Assembly: GCF_019218745.1 (NCBI RefSeq)
Contig: NZ_JAHUXA010000001.1
Span: 868,001 to 932,000, forward strand
Length of the DNA stretch: 64,000 bases
Direction of reading: 5' to 3'
Origin: Enterobacter sp. ENT03
GTDB taxonomy: Bacteria > Pseudomonadota > Gammaproteobacteria > Enterobacterales > Enterobacteriaceae
Shown here in pieces: positions 1-9,536 of the stretch; position 1 is the stretch's first letter, and each line of letters starts with the position of its first letter. The notes below the pieces were generated by a model, which was not told the DNA's origin, searched no databases, and was given only the letters and a program-made list of their open reading frames with translations. The position numbers were made by a program, and so were the translations under genes.

Positions 1-891
1 CGCCAGCGGGTGAATGGTGTGTGCCGCATCGCCCACCAGTGCAAGACCGGGCTGCACATAGTCCAGCGCATGACGGCGGGTGAGCGGGAAGGCGCCCGCC
101 TGCACCGGCGTCACTTTACCCAGTCGCGCCGGGAAGGTTTTTTCAATTTCCCGCTGTAATTGCATCATATTGAGCGATTTCAGCTGGCGAATGCGTGCCG
201 GACGGTCATACCAGACCAGCGAGGCCCAGTTATCGAACAGCGGCAAAAACGCATGCGGTCCGTCAGGGGTAAACTGCTGCCAGGTGGCATCGCCCGGTTC
301 GTTTTCACACTGCACGGTGATCAACATGCAGGATTGATGGTACTGCCAGGCGTGAATGCCGATCCCCGCCCACTGGCGCACCTGGGAATGCGCCCCGTCG
401 GCGCCAATCACCAGCGTGGCGCGCAGGGTTTCGCCGTCGACAAACTCCAGTTCATGATGATCGCCTTCACGGTGCATTGCACGCAGGCAGGCAGGCGCGC
501 GCAGCGTGATATTTGGATGCTGTTCCAGCGCCTCCCACAGTGCGCGTTGCAGCACGTTGTTTTCCACCATGTAACCCAGCAGCGGCAGCTTCAGTTCAGC
601 CGCGTCGAACAGCACGTGAGCGCTCTCCCACTCCCAGGTTTCAAGCTGTCGGTACGGGTGAGAACGCATCCCCTGCACCGTATCCCACACGCCAAGACTG
701 CGCAGCAGGGACACTGAGGCGGCGCTGATCGCCGAAATGCGCACATCCGGCGCGGCTGCCTTATCAAACAGCGGCGGCGTCGTCTGCTCTATCACCGTTA
801 CCTGAAAACCGTGCTGCGCCAGCCCCAGCGCCAGCGCGCTGCCGACCATCCCGCCGCCGACCACGGCCACTTCCGTTGGTTGATTCATCAT
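1..891 (-). CDS. ubiF: 2-octaprenyl-3-methyl-6-methoxy-1,4-benzoquinol hydroxylase UbiF (3' part lies outside the window)
   Basis: FAD-dependent monooxygenase of ubiquinone biosynthesis that hydroxylates the quinol ring, at the inner face of the cytoplasmic membrane. The 297 codons present begin with a dinucleotide-binding glycine motif ([14 protein letters not shown], near residue 10). They also contain an internal VIGADG motif and reach the second FAD motif ([11 protein letters not shown]) at the window edge; about 95 C-terminal residues expected for the family are missing. Three in-frame ATGs occur at 897, 891 and 888. The one at 891 (MMNQPTE) aligns with the E. coli start and lies 9 nt from an AAGGA, so I prefer it. 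The gene is divergent from miaB, as in E. coli. Confidence 0.95.
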   Translation of the reverse strand, partial: MMNQPTEVAVVGGGMVGSALALGLAQHGFQVTVIEQTTPPLFDKAAAPDVRISAISAASVSLLRSLGVWDTVQGMRSHPYRQLETWEWESAHVLFDAAELKLPLLGYMVENNVLQRALWEALEQHPNITLRAPACLRAMHREGDHHELEFVDGETLRATLVIGADGAHSQVRQWAGIGIHAWQYHQSCMLITVQCENEPGDATWQQFTPDGPHAFLPLFDNWASLVWYDRPARIRQLKSLNMMQLQREIEKTFPARLGKVTPVQAGAFPLTRRHALDYVQPGLALVGDAAHTIHPLA

Positions 892-964
892 GGTCATTTT
901 TCCTTATTTTTAATTCCCTTAAGTTTACCGGATTTTTCATTTTCGTGGGGTGGGACATGAACTA

Positions 965-993
965 TGGTCAGCGCCGGATCAAAGCATTACAAT
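965..993 (+). promoter_or_regulatory. putative sigma-70 promoter for miaB
   Basis: TGGTCA (965-970) and TACAAT (988-993) are separated by 17 nt, and the -10 lies about 45 nt ahead of the miaB ATG. The -35 matches consensus at 4 of 6 positions. This is inferred from motif and position only. Confidence 0.4.
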
Positions 994-1037
994 ACGCGGC
1001 CTGCATTCCTGGCGATAAACCGAGCAAGAGCAAGTCG

Positions 1038-2462
1038 ATGACAAAAAAACTCCATATTAAAACCTGGGGCTGTCAGATGAACGAATACGATTCATCAAAG
1101 ATGGCCGATCTGCTGGATGCCACTCATGGGTATCAGCTTACCGAGGTGGCGGAAGAAGCCGATGTGCTGCTGCTTAACACCTGTTCGATTCGCGAAAAAG
1201 CGCAGGAAAAAGTCTTCCATCAGTTAGGTCGCTGGAAATTATTAAAAGAAAAAAATCCCGATCTGATTATTGGCGTCGGCGGCTGTGTGGCCTCGCAGGA
1301 AGGCGATCTTATTCGTCAACGCGCCCACTATGTCGACATTGTTTTCGGGCCGCAGACCCTGCACCGCCTGCCGGAGATGATCAATTCCGTGCGCGGTAAT
1401 CGCAGCCCGGTAGTGGACATCAGCTTCCCGGAAATCGAAAAATTCGACCGTCTGCCGGAACCCCGCGCCGATGGCCCGACCGCCTTTGTCTCTATCATGG
1501 AAGGCTGCAATAAATACTGCACCTACTGCGTGGTGCCTTACACCCGCGGCGAAGAAGTCAGCCGTCCGTGCGACGATATTCTGTTTGAAATTGCCCAGCT
1601 GGCCGCTCAGGGCGTGCGTGAAGTCAACCTGCTGGGGCAGAACGTCAACGCCTGGCGGGGGGAAAACTACGACGGCACCACCGGCTCCTTTGCCGAACTG
1701 CTGCGCCTGGTGGCGGCTATCGACGGTATCGACCGCGTGCGCTTTACCACCAGCCATCCGATCGAATTTACCGATGACATTATTGAAGTCTATCGCGATA
1801 CCCCAGAACTGGTGAGCTTCCTGCATCTGCCGGTGCAGAGCGGTTCAGACCGCGTGCTGAATCTGATGGGCCGCACTCACACAACGCTGGAATACAAGGC
1901 GATTATTCGTAAGCTGCGCGCGGCGCGTCCTGACATTCAGATAAGCTCTGACTTTATCGTCGGCTTCCCGGGCGAAACCACCCAGGATTTCGAGCAGACC
2001 ATGAAACTGATTGCCGAGGTCAACTTCGACGTCAGCTACAGCTTTATCTTCTCTGCCCGTCCGGGTACGCCCGCCGCGGATATGGTGGACGATGTGCCGG
2101 AAGAGGACAAAAAGCAGCGTCTGTACATTTTACAAGAGCGCATCACTCAGCAGGCGATGGCCTGGAGCCGCCGTATGCTGGGCACCACCCAGCGTATTCT
2201 GGTGGAAGGCACCTCGCGCAAGAGCGTGATGGAGTTATCCGGTCGCACCGAAAATAACCGCGTGGTGAACTTCGAGGGCACCCCGGACATGATCGGTAAA
2301 TTTGTCGATGTGGAAATCACCGATGTGCTGACCAACTCCCTGCGCGGCGTGGTCGTGCGCACGGAAGATCAGATGGGCCTGCGCATCAGCGAATCCCCGG
2401 AATCGGTGATCGCCCGTACCCGTAAAGAAAATGAGCTGGGCGTGGGTGTTTACCAGCCTTAA
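1038..2462 (+). CDS. miaB: tRNA-2-methylthio-N6-dimethylallyladenosine synthase MiaB
   Basis: Radical-SAM methylthiotransferase that converts i6A37 to ms2i6A37 in tRNAs reading UNN codons. The 474-residue product has the family's E. coli length. Three N-terminal cluster cysteines (Cys12 in WGCQM, Cys49 in NTCSI, Cys83 in GGCVA) precede the radical-SAM triad CNKYCTYC (about 157-164). A TRAM-type RNA-binding tail follows. The open frame extends upstream to 876, but that stretch is not conserved and overlaps the promoter, so I use the ATG at 1038 ([11 protein letters not shown]), which matches the family N-terminus. It is divergent from ubiF and ends at its own terminator. Confidence 0.98.
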   Translation: MTKKLHIKTWGCQMNEYDSSKMADLLDATHGYQLTEVAEEADVLLLNTCSIREKAQEKVFHQLGRWKLLKEKNPDLIIGVGGCVASQEGDLIRQRAHYVDIVFGPQTLHRLPEMINSVRGNRSPVVDISFPEIEKFDRLPEPRADGPTAFVSIMEGCNKYCTYCVVPYTRGEEVSRPCDDILFEIAQLAAQGVREVNLLGQNVNAWRGENYDGTTGSFAELLRLVAAIDGIDRVRFTTSHPIEFTDDIIEVYRDTPELVSFLHLPVQSGSDRVLNLMGRTHTTLEYKAIIRKLRAARPDIQISSDFIVGFPGETTQDFEQTMKLIAEVNFDVSYSFIFSARPGTPAADMVDDVPEEDKKQRLYILQERITQQAMAWSRRMLGTTQRILVEGTSRKSVMELSGRTENNRVVNFEGTPDMIGKFVDVEITDVLTNSLRGVVVRTEDQMGLRISESPESVIARTRKENELGVGVYQP

Positions 2463-2469
2463 TCATTGC

Positions 2470-2499
2470 GGCCTGCCGTCACGGGCAGGCCTTGTTTTT
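2470..2499 (+). terminator. Rho-independent terminator of miaB
   Basis: Perfect 8-bp stem GGCCTGCC/GGCAGGCC (2470-2477 with 2484-2491) with a 6-nt loop and a TTGTTTTT tail, starting 8 nt after the miaB stop codon. Confidence 0.85.
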
Positions 2500-2518
2500 C
2501 CCCTCCAGCCCCCCATAT
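2491..2518 (+). promoter_or_regulatory. putative sigma-32 (heat shock) promoter for ybeZ-ybeY-corC-lnt
   Basis: CTTGTTT (2491-2497), 13-nt spacer, then CCCCATAT (2511-2518). This fits the sigma-32 pattern CTTGAAA-N13-CCCCATnT, with an excellent -10 and a 5/7 -35. In E. coli the ybeZYX cluster belongs to the heat-shock regulon, so function is conserved as well as motif. The -35 lies within the T-tail of the miaB terminator. The start codon of ybeZ is 112 nt downstream of the -10. Confidence 0.65.
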
Positions 2519-2629
2519 CTGTTGTCATGCTTGCGCCTTTTCTCCATGCCGTAAATACTTTCGGTAATGATGACGACATCACGCTGCTCAGCCCGTCGCT
2601 GACCGGCTCAAAGGTATAAGAGGATTAAT

Positions 2630-3676
2630 TTGAATACAGAAACCCGCGAAATCAGCCTTGAACCCGCCGATAATGAACGTCTGCTGAGCCTGTGCGGCCC
2701 GTTTGATGACAACGTGAAACAGCTCGAACGCCGCCTGGGTATCGAAATCAACCGCCGTGATAACCACTTCAAATTGACCGGTCGCCCGATCAGCGTGAAT
2801 GCGGCTGCCGATATTCTGCGTAGCCTGTACGTTGACACCGCCCCAATGCGCGGTCAGACGCAGGAGATCGAACCTGAGCAGATCCATCTGGCGATCAAAG
2901 AAGCCCGCGTGCTGGAACAGAGTGCGGACAGCGTGCCGGAATACGGCAAAGCAATCCACATTAAAACCAAGCGCGGCGTGATCAAACCCCGTACGCCGAA
3001 TCAGGCACAGTACGTCGCCAATATTCTCGATCACGACATCACCTTTGGCGTGGGGCCTGCCGGTACCGGTAAGACCTACCTCGCCGTGGCCGCTGCCGTA
3101 GACGCCCTGGAGCGTCAGGATGTGCGCCGTATTCTGCTGACCCGCCCGGCGGTAGAAGCTGGTGAAAAGCTGGGCTTCCTGCCTGGTGATTTAAGCCAGA
3201 AAGTGGATCCGTATCTGCGCCCACTGTATGACGCGCTGTTCGAAATGCTCGGCTTCGAGAAAGTAGAAAAGCTTATTGAGCGCAACGTGATCGAAGTGGC
3301 ACCGCTGGCGTACATGCGTGGCCGTACCTTAAACGATGCGTTTATCATTCTTGATGAAAGTCAGAACACCACCATCGAACAGATGAAGATGTTCCTGACG
3401 CGTATCGGCTTTAACTCGAAAGCCGTGATCACCGGTGACGTAACGCAGATTGACCTGCCGCGTAACCTGAAATCGGGCCTGCGCCATGCCATTGAAGTGC
3501 TGGCTGAGGTGGATGAGATCAGCTTCAACTTCTTCCACAGCGAAGACGTGGTGCGCCACCCGGTGGTAGCCCGTATCGTCAACGCCTACGAGGCCTGGGA
3601 AGAGGCCGACCAAAAACGTAAAGCTGAACTGGCCGCCGAGCGCAAACGCGAAGCCCAGCAGCAGGAGCAAAAATGA
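2630..3676 (+). CDS. ybeZ: PhoH-family ATPase YbeZ
   Basis: PhoH-like P-loop NTPase (348 aa; E. coli form about 346) that works with the rRNA-processing endoribonuclease YbeY. Walker A is GPAGTGKT at residues 142-149 and Walker B is FIILDESQ around 240. The N-terminal ~100 residues look like a nucleic-acid-binding module, and the C-terminal tail is a charged Lys/Glu/Gln helix. The start is TTG at 2630 behind AGAGGA; the protein there ([12 protein letters not shown]) matches the family N-terminus. Its stop overlaps the ybeY ATG by 4 nt, implying translational coupling. First gene of the heat-shock-type cluster. Confidence 0.96.
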   Translation: MNTETREISLEPADNERLLSLCGPFDDNVKQLERRLGIEINRRDNHFKLTGRPISVNAAADILRSLYVDTAPMRGQTQEIEPEQIHLAIKEARVLEQSADSVPEYGKAIHIKTKRGVIKPRTPNQAQYVANILDHDITFGVGPAGTGKTYLAVAAAVDALERQDVRRILLTRPAVEAGEKLGFLPGDLSQKVDPYLRPLYDALFEMLGFEKVEKLIERNVIEVAPLAYMRGRTLNDAFIILDESQNTTIEQMKMFLTRIGFNSKAVITGDVTQIDLPRNLKSGLRHAIEVLAEVDEISFNFFHSEDVVRHPVVARIVNAYEAWEEADQKRKAELAAERKREAQQQEQK

Positions 3677-4140
3677 GTTCTGTGATACTCGATTTACAAC
3701 TGGCCTGCGAGGATAACGCAGGCCTGCCGTCTGAAGCGCAGTTTCAGAGCTGGCTGAATGCGGTGATCCCCCAGTTCCAGGAAGAGTCGGAAGTCACCAT
3801 CCGCGTGGTGGATGACGCCGAAAGCCATGAGCTGAATCTGACCTATCGCGGCAAGGATAAGTCCACTAACGTGCTGTCGTTTCCCTTCGAAGCGCCGCCG
3901 GGGATTGAAATGCCGCTGTTAGGCGATCTGATTATCTGCCGTCAGGTGGTGGAGCAGGAAGCCCGTGAGCAGGGAAAACCGCTGGATGCGCACTGGGCGC
4001 ATATGGTGATCCACGGCAGTTTGCACCTGCTGGGGTATGACCATATTGAAGATGAAGAAGCAGAAGAAATGGAAGGCATCGAAACAGAGATAATGCTTGC
4101 TCTGGGCTATGAGGATCCGTACATTGCCGAGAAGGAGTAG
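3673..4140 (+). CDS. ybeY: endoribonuclease YbeY (16S rRNA 3'-end maturation, ribosome quality control)
   Basis: Single-strand-specific metallo-endoribonuclease needed for 16S rRNA 3' maturation and removal of defective 70S ribosomes. 155 aa, identical in length to E. coli. The UPF0054 zinc signature [11 protein letters not shown] (about 114-124) supplies the three histidine ligands. The ATG overlaps the ybeZ stop (ATGA), so the two are probably translated together. It is followed by a 103-nt gap before corC containing a short CCGGT/ACCGG dyad but no clear terminator. Confidence 0.97.
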   Translation: MSSVILDLQLACEDNAGLPSEAQFQSWLNAVIPQFQEESEVTIRVVDDAESHELNLTYRGKDKSTNVLSFPFEAPPGIEMPLLGDLIICRQVVEQEAREQGKPLDAHWAHMVIHGSLHLLGYDHIEDEEAEEMEGIETEIMLALGYEDPYIAEKE

Positions 4141-4243
4141 TCTGTGCGCCGGTTTACCGGCTCGACTGCTTATCATGCCGTCTGGCGCTGAGTTTACGCG
4201 TGACGTGCGACGTTTTGACTAACATGAGATCCCACACGACGCC

Positions 4244-5122
4244 ATGAGCGACGACAATTCCCACAGTAACGACACACTTAACAGCAAAAAGGGGTTCTTT
4301 TCCCTCTTACTGAGCCAGCTTTTCCACGGTGAACCTAAAAACCGTGATGAATTACTGGCGCTAATCCGTGATTCCGGGCAGAACGATCTTATCGATGAAG
4401 ATACGCGTGACATGCTCGAAGGGGTAATGGATATTGCCGACCAGCGCGTCCGCGACATCATGATCCCCCGCTCGCAAATGATCACCCTCAAACGCAATCA
4501 AAAACTGGATGAATGTCTCGACGTTATCATCGAGTCTGCGCATTCGCGTTTTCCGGTGATCAGCGAAGACAAAGATCACATTGAAGGGATTCTGATGGCC
4601 AAAGATCTGCTGCCGTTTATGCGCAGCGATGCAGAAGCCTTTAGCATGGAAAAAGTGTTACGCCAGGCGGTCGTTGTGCCGGAAAGTAAGCGGGTTGACC
4701 GCATGCTGAAAGAGTTCCGTTCACAGCGTTACCACATGGCGATCGTCATTGATGAATTTGGTGGCGTTTCAGGTCTGGTGACCATTGAAGATATTCTTGA
4801 GTTGATCGTCGGCGAAATCGAAGACGAATACGACGAAGAAGAGGATATCGAGTTCCGCCAGCTTAGCCGTCATACCTGGACGGTACGCGCGCTGGCATCG
4901 ATTGAAGACTTTAACGACACCTTCGGCACGAACTTCAGCGACGAAGAAGTGGATACCATCGGCGGTCTGGTGATGCAGGCGTTCGGGCACCTGCCTGCGC
5001 GCGGCGAATCCATCGACATTGATGGTTACCAGTTTAAAGTTGCGATGGCCGACAGCCGCCGTATTATTCAGGTTCACGTCAGAATACCGGATGATTCTCC
5101 CCAGCCAAAACTGGACGAATAA
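4244..5122 (+). CDS. corC: CorC/YbeX, CBS-domain protein linked to Mg/Co efflux and ribosome maturation
   Basis: Cytosolic CBS-pair protein of 292 aa, the same length as E. coli YbeX. The N-terminal ~65 residues are polar. Two CBS domains (about 70-190, including the stretch [16 protein letters not shown]) are followed by a CorC/HlyC transporter-associated domain (about 205-280). The family is named for cobalt resistance and Mg2+ efflux; in E. coli ybeX also affects rRNA processing, which fits its place after ybeZ-ybeY. The product ends in LDE. The DNA for that terminus is duplicated downstream (5111-5170). Confidence 0.95.
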   Translation: MSDDNSHSNDTLNSKKGFFSLLLSQLFHGEPKNRDELLALIRDSGQNDLIDEDTRDMLEGVMDIADQRVRDIMIPRSQMITLKRNQKLDECLDVIIESAHSRFPVISEDKDHIEGILMAKDLLPFMRSDAEAFSMEKVLRQAVVVPESKRVDRMLKEFRSQRYHMAIVIDEFGGVSGLVTIEDILELIVGEIEDEYDEEEDIEFRQLSRHTWTVRALASIEDFNDTFGTNFSDEEVDTIGGLVMQAFGHLPARGESIDIDGYQFKVAMADSRRIIQVHVRIPDDSPQPKLDE

Positions 5123-5170
5123 AATCATTACTGGATGAATAAAACCACTACTGGATGAATAAATGGTTTT
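5111..5170 (+). repeat. 20-bp tandem repeat across the corC/lnt junction (three units)
   Basis: CTGGAYGAATAAAAYCAYTA occurs at 5111-5130 and 5131-5150. A third unit at 5151-5170 keeps the first 13 bases and then runs into the lnt start codon. Unit 1 encodes the last residues of CorC (Leu-Asp-Glu-stop). Unit 3 reads CTG GAT GAA TAA directly followed by the lnt ATG, so the ancestral junction was probably stop-codon-to-ATG with no gap, later expanded by two 20-bp duplications. Confidence 0.85.
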
Positions 5171-6698
5171 TGCCCCATTGATGGAACGCCAGCGCTTTCG
5201 CCTGCTGCTGGCGCTGATCCTCGGAGCCAGCGGAACGCTGGCTTTTTCTCCTTATGATATCTGGCCCGCCGCGCTGCTGTCTCTGATGGGGCTGCAAGGG
5301 TTAACGCTTAATCGCCGTCCCTTGCAGGCCGCCTGGATTGGTTATTTCTGGGGGCTCGGGCTGTTTGGTTCCGGCATCAACTGGGTTTACGTCAGTATCG
5401 CCCAGTTCGGCGGTATGCCAGGCCCGGTCAATATCTTCCTCGTGGTGCTCTTAGCCGCCTACCTGTCGCTGTATACCGGTCTGTTTGCCGGCATCCTCTC
5501 GCGTCTGTGGCCGAAAACCAGCTGGCTGCGCGTGGCGATTGCCGCGCCTGTCGTCTGGCAACTGACGGAATGCCTGCGTGGCTGGGTGCTGACCGGCTTC
5601 CCATGGTTGCAGTTTGGCTACAGCCAGATCGACGGCCCGCTGAAAGGGCTGGCGCCGGTAATGGGCGTGGAAGCGATCAACGCCCTGCTGATGATCGTCA
5701 GCGGTCTGCTGGTGCTGGCGCTGGTGACGCGCAACTGGCGTCCGCTGGCGGTGGGCGTGGTGCTGTTCGCGCTGCCCTTCCCGCTGCGCTACATCCAGTG
5801 GTATACCCTGCTGCCGGAAAAGGCCACGCAGGTATCGCTGGTGCAGGGGGATATTCCGCAGTCGCTGAAATGGGATGAAAACCAGCTGGTGAATACGCTG
5901 GAGATTTACCTCAATAACAGCGAACCGGAGATGGGCAAATCGCAACTGATCATCTGGCCGGAATCTGCCATCCCGGATCTGGAAATTAACCAGCAGCGAT
6001 TTTTAAGCTCGCTGGACGCGCAGTTACGCGCCAGAGATACCACGCTTATCACCGGCATTGTGGATGCGCGGCTGAACCCGCAAAATCGCTACGATACTTA
6101 CAACGCCATCATTACGCTGGGCAAAGACAGTGCGTATCGTTATGACTCCACTAATCGCTACAACAAAAACCACCTGGTGCCGTTTGGCGAATTTGTACCT
6201 CTGGAATCGATCCTCCGTCCGCTGGCACCGTTCTTTGACTTACCGATGTCATCGTTTAGCCGCGGGCCGTACGTACAGCCACAGCTTCATGCCCACGGCT
6301 TTAACCTGACGCCCGCCATCTGTTATGAAATCATTCTTGGCGAACAGGTGCGGGATAATTTCCGCCCGGACACTGACTTCCTGCTGACCATCTCTAACGA
6401 CGCCTGGTTCGGTAAATCCATCGGCCCGTGGCAGCACTTCCAGATGGCACGCATGCGTTCACTGGAGCTGGCGCGTCCATTACTGCGCAGCACCAATAAC
6501 GGTATTACCGCCGTGATTGGACCGCAGGGCGAAATTCAGGCGATGATCCCGCAGTTTACCCGTCAGGTCCTGACGACAGAAGTCACCCCAACCCGTGGGC
6601 TCACGCCTTATGCCCGTACCGGCAACTGGCCGCTGTGGATCCTCACCGCACTGGCCGGTTTTGGTGCACTGGTGATGAGCCTGCGTCAGCGTCGTTAA
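5163..6698 (+). CDS. lnt: apolipoprotein N-acyltransferase Lnt
   Basis: Inner-membrane enzyme that adds the third acyl chain to the N-terminal cysteine of lipoproteins, the last maturation step before Lol export. 511 aa. Roughly six N-terminal membrane segments are followed by a periplasmic nitrilase-fold domain and a C-terminal helix. The catalytic Glu267 (IIWPESAI), the lysine in [13 protein letters not shown] (about 335) and the cysteine in AICYEI (about 387) are present. The ATG at 5163 abuts a TAA; the only Shine-Dalgarno-like sequence is GGATGAA inside the preceding repeat. A later ATG (residue 7) is possible, but the family N-terminus favours 5163. Confidence 0.97.
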   Translation: MVFAPLMERQRFRLLLALILGASGTLAFSPYDIWPAALLSLMGLQGLTLNRRPLQAAWIGYFWGLGLFGSGINWVYVSIAQFGGMPGPVNIFLVVLLAAYLSLYTGLFAGILSRLWPKTSWLRVAIAAPVVWQLTECLRGWVLTGFPWLQFGYSQIDGPLKGLAPVMGVEAINALLMIVSGLLVLALVTRNWRPLAVGVVLFALPFPLRYIQWYTLLPEKATQVSLVQGDIPQSLKWDENQLVNTLEIYLNNSEPEMGKSQLIIWPESAIPDLEINQQRFLSSLDAQLRARDTTLITGIVDARLNPQNRYDTYNAIITLGKDSAYRYDSTNRYNKNHLVPFGEFVPLESILRPLAPFFDLPMSSFSRGPYVQPQLHAHGFNLTPAICYEIILGEQVRDNFRPDTDFLLTISNDAWFGKSIGPWQHFQMARMRSLELARPLLRSTNNGITAVIGPQGEIQAMIPQFTRQVLTTEVTPTRGLTPYARTGNWPLWILTALAGFGALVMSLRQRR

Positions 6699-6712
6699 TA
6701 GCCCCTCCCCCT

Positions 6713-6740
6713 GGCCCGGTCGCGCACAGCGATCCGGGCC
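6713..6740 (+). repeat. REP-like palindrome after lnt
   Basis: GGCCCGG (6713-6719) pairs with CCGGGCC (6734-6740) around a GCGCAC-containing loop, like a degenerate REP unit. No T-run follows, so termination would be weak or Rho-assisted. Confidence 0.5.
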
Positions 6741-6755
6741 TGCAATATTCAAAAC

Positions 6756-6771
6756 TGGCACACCTCTTGCT
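6756..6771 (+). promoter_or_regulatory. putative sigma-54 (RpoN) promoter of gltIJKL
   Basis: TGGCAC-N5-TTGCT: the -24 GG (6757-6758) and -12 GC (6769-6770) have the canonical spacing, matching TGGCAC-N5-TTGCW. In E. coli gltIJKL (ybeJ-gltJKL) is reported as part of the nitrogen-limitation response. Transcription from here would give a leader of about 270 nt. Confidence 0.6.
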
Positions 6772-6839
6772 ACTTGTTAACAGGTAATGGCGATTTTCTG
6801 CGGCATAGCGACGCCCCTGCACCACCAGCGATCGACGGC

Positions 6840-6856
6840 AGCACTAATATGGTGCA
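6840..6856 (+). promoter_or_regulatory. NtrC-type binding palindrome
   Basis: AGCACTAATATGGTGCA matches TGCACTATTTTGGTGCA at 14 of 17 positions, with both half sites intact. It lies downstream of the sigma-54 promoter at 6756, which is unusual for an activator site though NtrC enhancers can act at a distance. Confidence 0.5.
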
Positions 6857-6990
6857 TCAAGCGATTTATGCCTCTAAACGGTGCGGTGCGCCTCGCAAAA
6901 ATAAACAATAACGCAGCAAAATCTTTACATTAAGCCAGACTAAATGTTAACAAACACGCATAACACTGCACGCTCAAGCAGCAGGATATA

Positions 6991-7003
6991 ACAACACAAT
7001 CAC
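6991..7003 (+). promoter_or_regulatory. C/A-rich GcvB target element in the gltI leader
   Basis: ACAACACAATCAC lies 51-63 nt ahead of the gltI ATG. In Salmonella gltI mRNA is repressed by the sRNA GcvB, whose GU-rich R1 segment pairs with a C/A-rich leader element at about this distance. The match is by position and composition; gcvB is not in this window. Confidence 0.5.
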
Positions 7004-7053
7004 TCACACTGGGTATCACTGCGTCTCTGGCGCTGACGATGAAGGAGTTGGAT

Positions 7054-7965
7054 ATGCAATTACGTAAACTGGCCACAGCAATGCTGGTGATGGGAATGTC
7101 CGCCGGCGTGGCGCAGGCTGAAGATGCAGCCCCTGCGGCCGGGCAAAGCACACTGGAAAAAATCGCTAAAAACGGCGTGATCGTGGTCGGACACCGTGAA
7201 TCTTCCGTACCGTTCTCGTATTACGATAACCAGCAAAAAGTCGTTGGTTATTCACAGGATTACTCTAACGCCATTGTTGAAGCGGTGAAGAAAAAGCTCA
7301 ACAAGCCGGACCTGCAGGTAAAACTGATCCCTATCACCTCGCAGAACCGCATTCCGCTGTTGCAGAACGGCACCTTTGATTTCGAGTGCGGCTCCACCAC
7401 CAACAACCTGGAACGCCAGAAACAGGCGGCTTTCTCTGACACCATTTTCGTTGTAGGCACGCGCCTGCTGGCGAAGAAAGGCGGTAACGTGAAAGACTTC
7501 GCTGACCTGAAAGGTAAAGCGGTTGTGGTCACGTCAGGTACCACCTCTGAAGTGCTGCTGCACAAGCTCAACGAAGAGCAGAAAATGGATATGCGCATCA
7601 TCAGCGCGAAAGATCATGGCGACTCCTTCCGTACGCTGGAAAGCGGTCGTGCCGTGGCCTTTATGATGGATGATGCTCTGCTGGCAGGTGAGCGTGCGAA
7701 GGCGAAGAAACCGGACAACTGGGAAATCGTCGGCAAGCCGCAATCGCAGGAAGCCTATGGCTGCATGCTGCGTAAAGGTGATACCGAGTTCAAAAAGCTG
7801 ATGGATGACACCATCGCGCAGGCGCAGACCTCTGGCGAAGCCGCGAAATGGTTTGATAAGTGGTTCAAAAACCCAATCCCACCAAAAAATCTGAACATGA
7901 ACTTTGAGCTCTCGGATGAGATGAAAGCCCTGTTCAAAGAACCTAACGATAAAGCGCTTAACTAA
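7054..7965 (+). CDS. gltI: glutamate/aspartate ABC transporter periplasmic binding protein GltI
   Basis: Periplasmic solute-binding protein that delivers L-glutamate and L-aspartate to the GltJK-GltL permease. 303 aa. The signal peptide is about 22 residues (cleavage near VAQA/EDAA), followed by an SBP-3 fold starting at IAKNGVIVVGHRES. The two cysteines (FECGST, YGCML) correspond to the disulfide-forming pair of this subfamily. The start is ATG 7054, 6 nt after AAGGAG; the upstream in-frame ATG at 7039 lies before the ribosome site and is rejected. A 156-nt gap with SroC separates it from gltJ. Confidence 0.97.
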   Translation: MQLRKLATAMLVMGMSAGVAQAEDAAPAAGQSTLEKIAKNGVIVVGHRESSVPFSYYDNQQKVVGYSQDYSNAIVEAVKKKLNKPDLQVKLIPITSQNRIPLLQNGTFDFECGSTTNNLERQKQAAFSDTIFVVGTRLLAKKGGNVKDFADLKGKAVVVTSGTTSEVLLHKLNEEQKMDMRIISAKDHGDSFRTLESGRAVAFMMDDALLAGERAKAKKPDNWEIVGKPQSQEAYGCMLRKGDTEFKKLMDDTIAQAQTSGEAAKWFDKWFKNPIPPKNLNMNFELSDEMKALFKEPNDKALN

Positions 7966-8109
7966 TTAAAACCATTAGGGGCAGGTCCTCCTGCCCTCTC
8001 GATTGATACGAAGCACGGACAGACTATACGTTGAAGGGTCGTTCCCCTTTCAGCGCGAATATTACAGCTTCTTATTAATCTTCGAGGGTAGCGCTGCTAC
8101 CCTTTTTTT
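7950..8109 (+). ncRNA. sroC: SroC sRNA (gltI 3'-UTR-derived sponge of GcvB)
   Basis: In E. coli and Salmonella SroC is cut by RNase E from the gltIJKL mRNA between gltI and gltJ and sequesters GcvB and MgrR. Here the same interval is kept at family length and ends in a strong terminator (stem 8086-8102, seven T). The 3' end is clear; the 5' end is estimated from the E. coli RNA length (about 150-160 nt). The call rests on synteny plus the terminator. Confidence 0.7.
8086..8109 (+). terminator. intra-operon terminator forming the SroC 3' end
   Basis: GGGTAGC (8086-8092) pairs with GCTACCC (8096-8102) over a 3-nt loop, followed by seven T. It sits 12 nt before the gltJ start, so it should lower gltJKL expression relative to gltI. 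Confidence 0.85.
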
Positions 8110-8121
8110 CAGAGGTACATT

Positions 8122-8862
8122 ATGTCAATAGACTGGAACTGGGGAATTTTCCTGCAACAAGCCCCGTTCGGCAACACCACTTATCTTGGCTGGCTGTGGA
8201 GTGGTTTTCAGGTCACGGTCGCGCTGTCGATCACCGCCTGGATCCTCGCTTTCCTGGTTGGCTCGCTGTTTGGCATTCTCCGCACCGTACCTAACCGGTT
8301 CCTGTCGGGAATTGGCACGCTTTACGTCGAATTATTCCGTAACGTGCCGTTAATCGTGCAGTTCTTTACCTGGTATCTGGTGGTCCCTGAGCTGCTGCCG
8401 GAAGATCTCGGTATGTGGTTTAAGTCCGAACTCGATCCCAATATTCAGTTCTTCCTCTCATCGATGATCTGCCTCGGGCTGTTTACCGCTGCCCGTGTGT
8501 GTGAACAGGTGCGTGCGGCGATCGAATCACTGCCGCGCGGTCAGAAAAACGCAGGTCTGGCGATGGGCCTGACGCTGCCGCAAACTTATCGCTATGTGCT
8601 GCTGCCGAACGCCTATCGGGTGATCGTGCCGCCGATGACCTCTGAGATGATGAACCTGGTAAAAAACTCCGCCATCGCCTCGACCATCGGTCTGGTGGAC
8701 ATGGCGGCGCAGGCAGGTAAATTGCTGGATTATTCCGCGCACGCGTGGGAATCCTTCACCGCCATCACCCTCGCCTATGTCCTGATTAATGCCGTGATCA
8801 TGCTGGTCATGAACCTGGTTGAACGTAAAGTCCGCCTGCCTGGCAATATGGGAGGCAAATAA
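8122..8862 (+). CDS. gltJ: glutamate/aspartate ABC transporter permease GltJ
   Basis: Inner-membrane permease subunit of the HisMQ type; it pairs with GltK to form the channel for L-glutamate/L-aspartate. 246 aa, the E. coli length. Several hydrophobic helices are present, and the EAA-type loop contacting the ATPase lies around 140-160 ([18 protein letters not shown]). The stop overlaps the gltK ATG by one base (TAATG). It is preceded by AGAGG at a good distance. Confidence 0.96.
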   Translation: MSIDWNWGIFLQQAPFGNTTYLGWLWSGFQVTVALSITAWILAFLVGSLFGILRTVPNRFLSGIGTLYVELFRNVPLIVQFFTWYLVVPELLPEDLGMWFKSELDPNIQFFLSSMICLGLFTAARVCEQVRAAIESLPRGQKNAGLAMGLTLPQTYRYVLLPNAYRVIVPPMTSEMMNLVKNSAIASTIGLVDMAAQAGKLLDYSAHAWESFTAITLAYVLINAVIMLVMNLVERKVRLPGNMGGK

Positions 8863-9536
8863 TGTACGAATTTGACTGGAGTTCAATTATTCCGGCGATG
8901 CCCTATCTGCTCGACGGGCTGCTGGTAACGCTAAAAATTACCGTCACGGCGGTGATTGTTGGTATCGTCTGGGGCACCATTCTGGCGGTGCTGCGCATGT
9001 CAACATTCAAGCCGCTGGCCTGGTTTGCCACCGCCTATGTCAACGTGTTCCGCTCCATTCCGCTGGTGATGGTGCTGCTGTGGTTCTACCTGATTGTGCC
9101 GGGCCTGTTGCAGGATGTGCTGGGCCTGTCGCCAAAATCTGACATCCGCCTGATTTCCGCGATGGTCGCGTTCTCCATGTTTGAGGCCGCCTATTATTCG
9201 GAAATTATCCGCGCGGGTATTCAGAGTATTTCACGCGGACAGTCAAGCGCCGCGCTGGCGCTGGGCATGACCCACTGGCAGTCGATGAAGCTGATTATTC
9301 TGCCGCAGGCGTTCCGCGCGATGGTGCCGCTGTTGTTAACCCAGGGCATCGTGCTGTTCCAGGATACCTCGCTGGTGTACGTGTTAAGCCTCGCGGACTT
9401 CTTCCGCACCGCCTCCACCATTGGCGAGCGCGACGGGACCCAGGTTGAGATGATCCTCTTTGCCGGCTTCGTCTATTTTGTTATCAGTCTCAGTGCTTCA
9501 CTGTTGGTCAGCTATCTGAAGAAAAGGACAGTTTAA
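8862..9536 (+). CDS. gltK: glutamate/aspartate ABC transporter permease GltK
   Basis: Second permease subunit, 224 aa, with about five membrane helices and an EAA-type loop ([18 protein letters not shown], about 125-142). Start and stop codons overlap gltJ and gltL by one base each, as in a tightly coupled transporter operon. The heterodimer with GltJ is expected to dock on a GltL dimer. Confidence 0.96.
   Translation: MYEFDWSSIIPAMPYLLDGLLVTLKITVTAVIVGIVWGTILAVLRMSTFKPLAWFATAYVNVFRSIPLVMVLLWFYLIVPGLLQDVLGLSPKSDIRLISAMVAFSMFEAAYYSEIIRAGIQSISRGQSSAALALGMTHWQSMKLIILPQAFRAMVPLLLTQGIVLFQDTSLVYVLSLADFFRTASTIGERDGTQVEMILFAGFVYFVISLSASLLVSYLKKRTV

Larger units (their letters stand above)
6699..7053 (+). 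other. 355-bp lnt-gltI intergenic region (control region of gltIJKL)
   Basis: No gene. From left to right it holds a REP-like dyad, a sigma-54 type promoter, an NtrC-type palindrome, an A+T-rich stretch (about 6895-6960) and a C/A-rich leader ending in a strong AAGGAG ribosome site at 7042. Each is listed separately. Confidence 0.7.

Noticed and set aside
876-1037. N-terminal extension of miaB to 876
   Set aside because: The extra 54 residues overlap ubiF and the likely promoter and are not part of the family; the conserved start is 1038.
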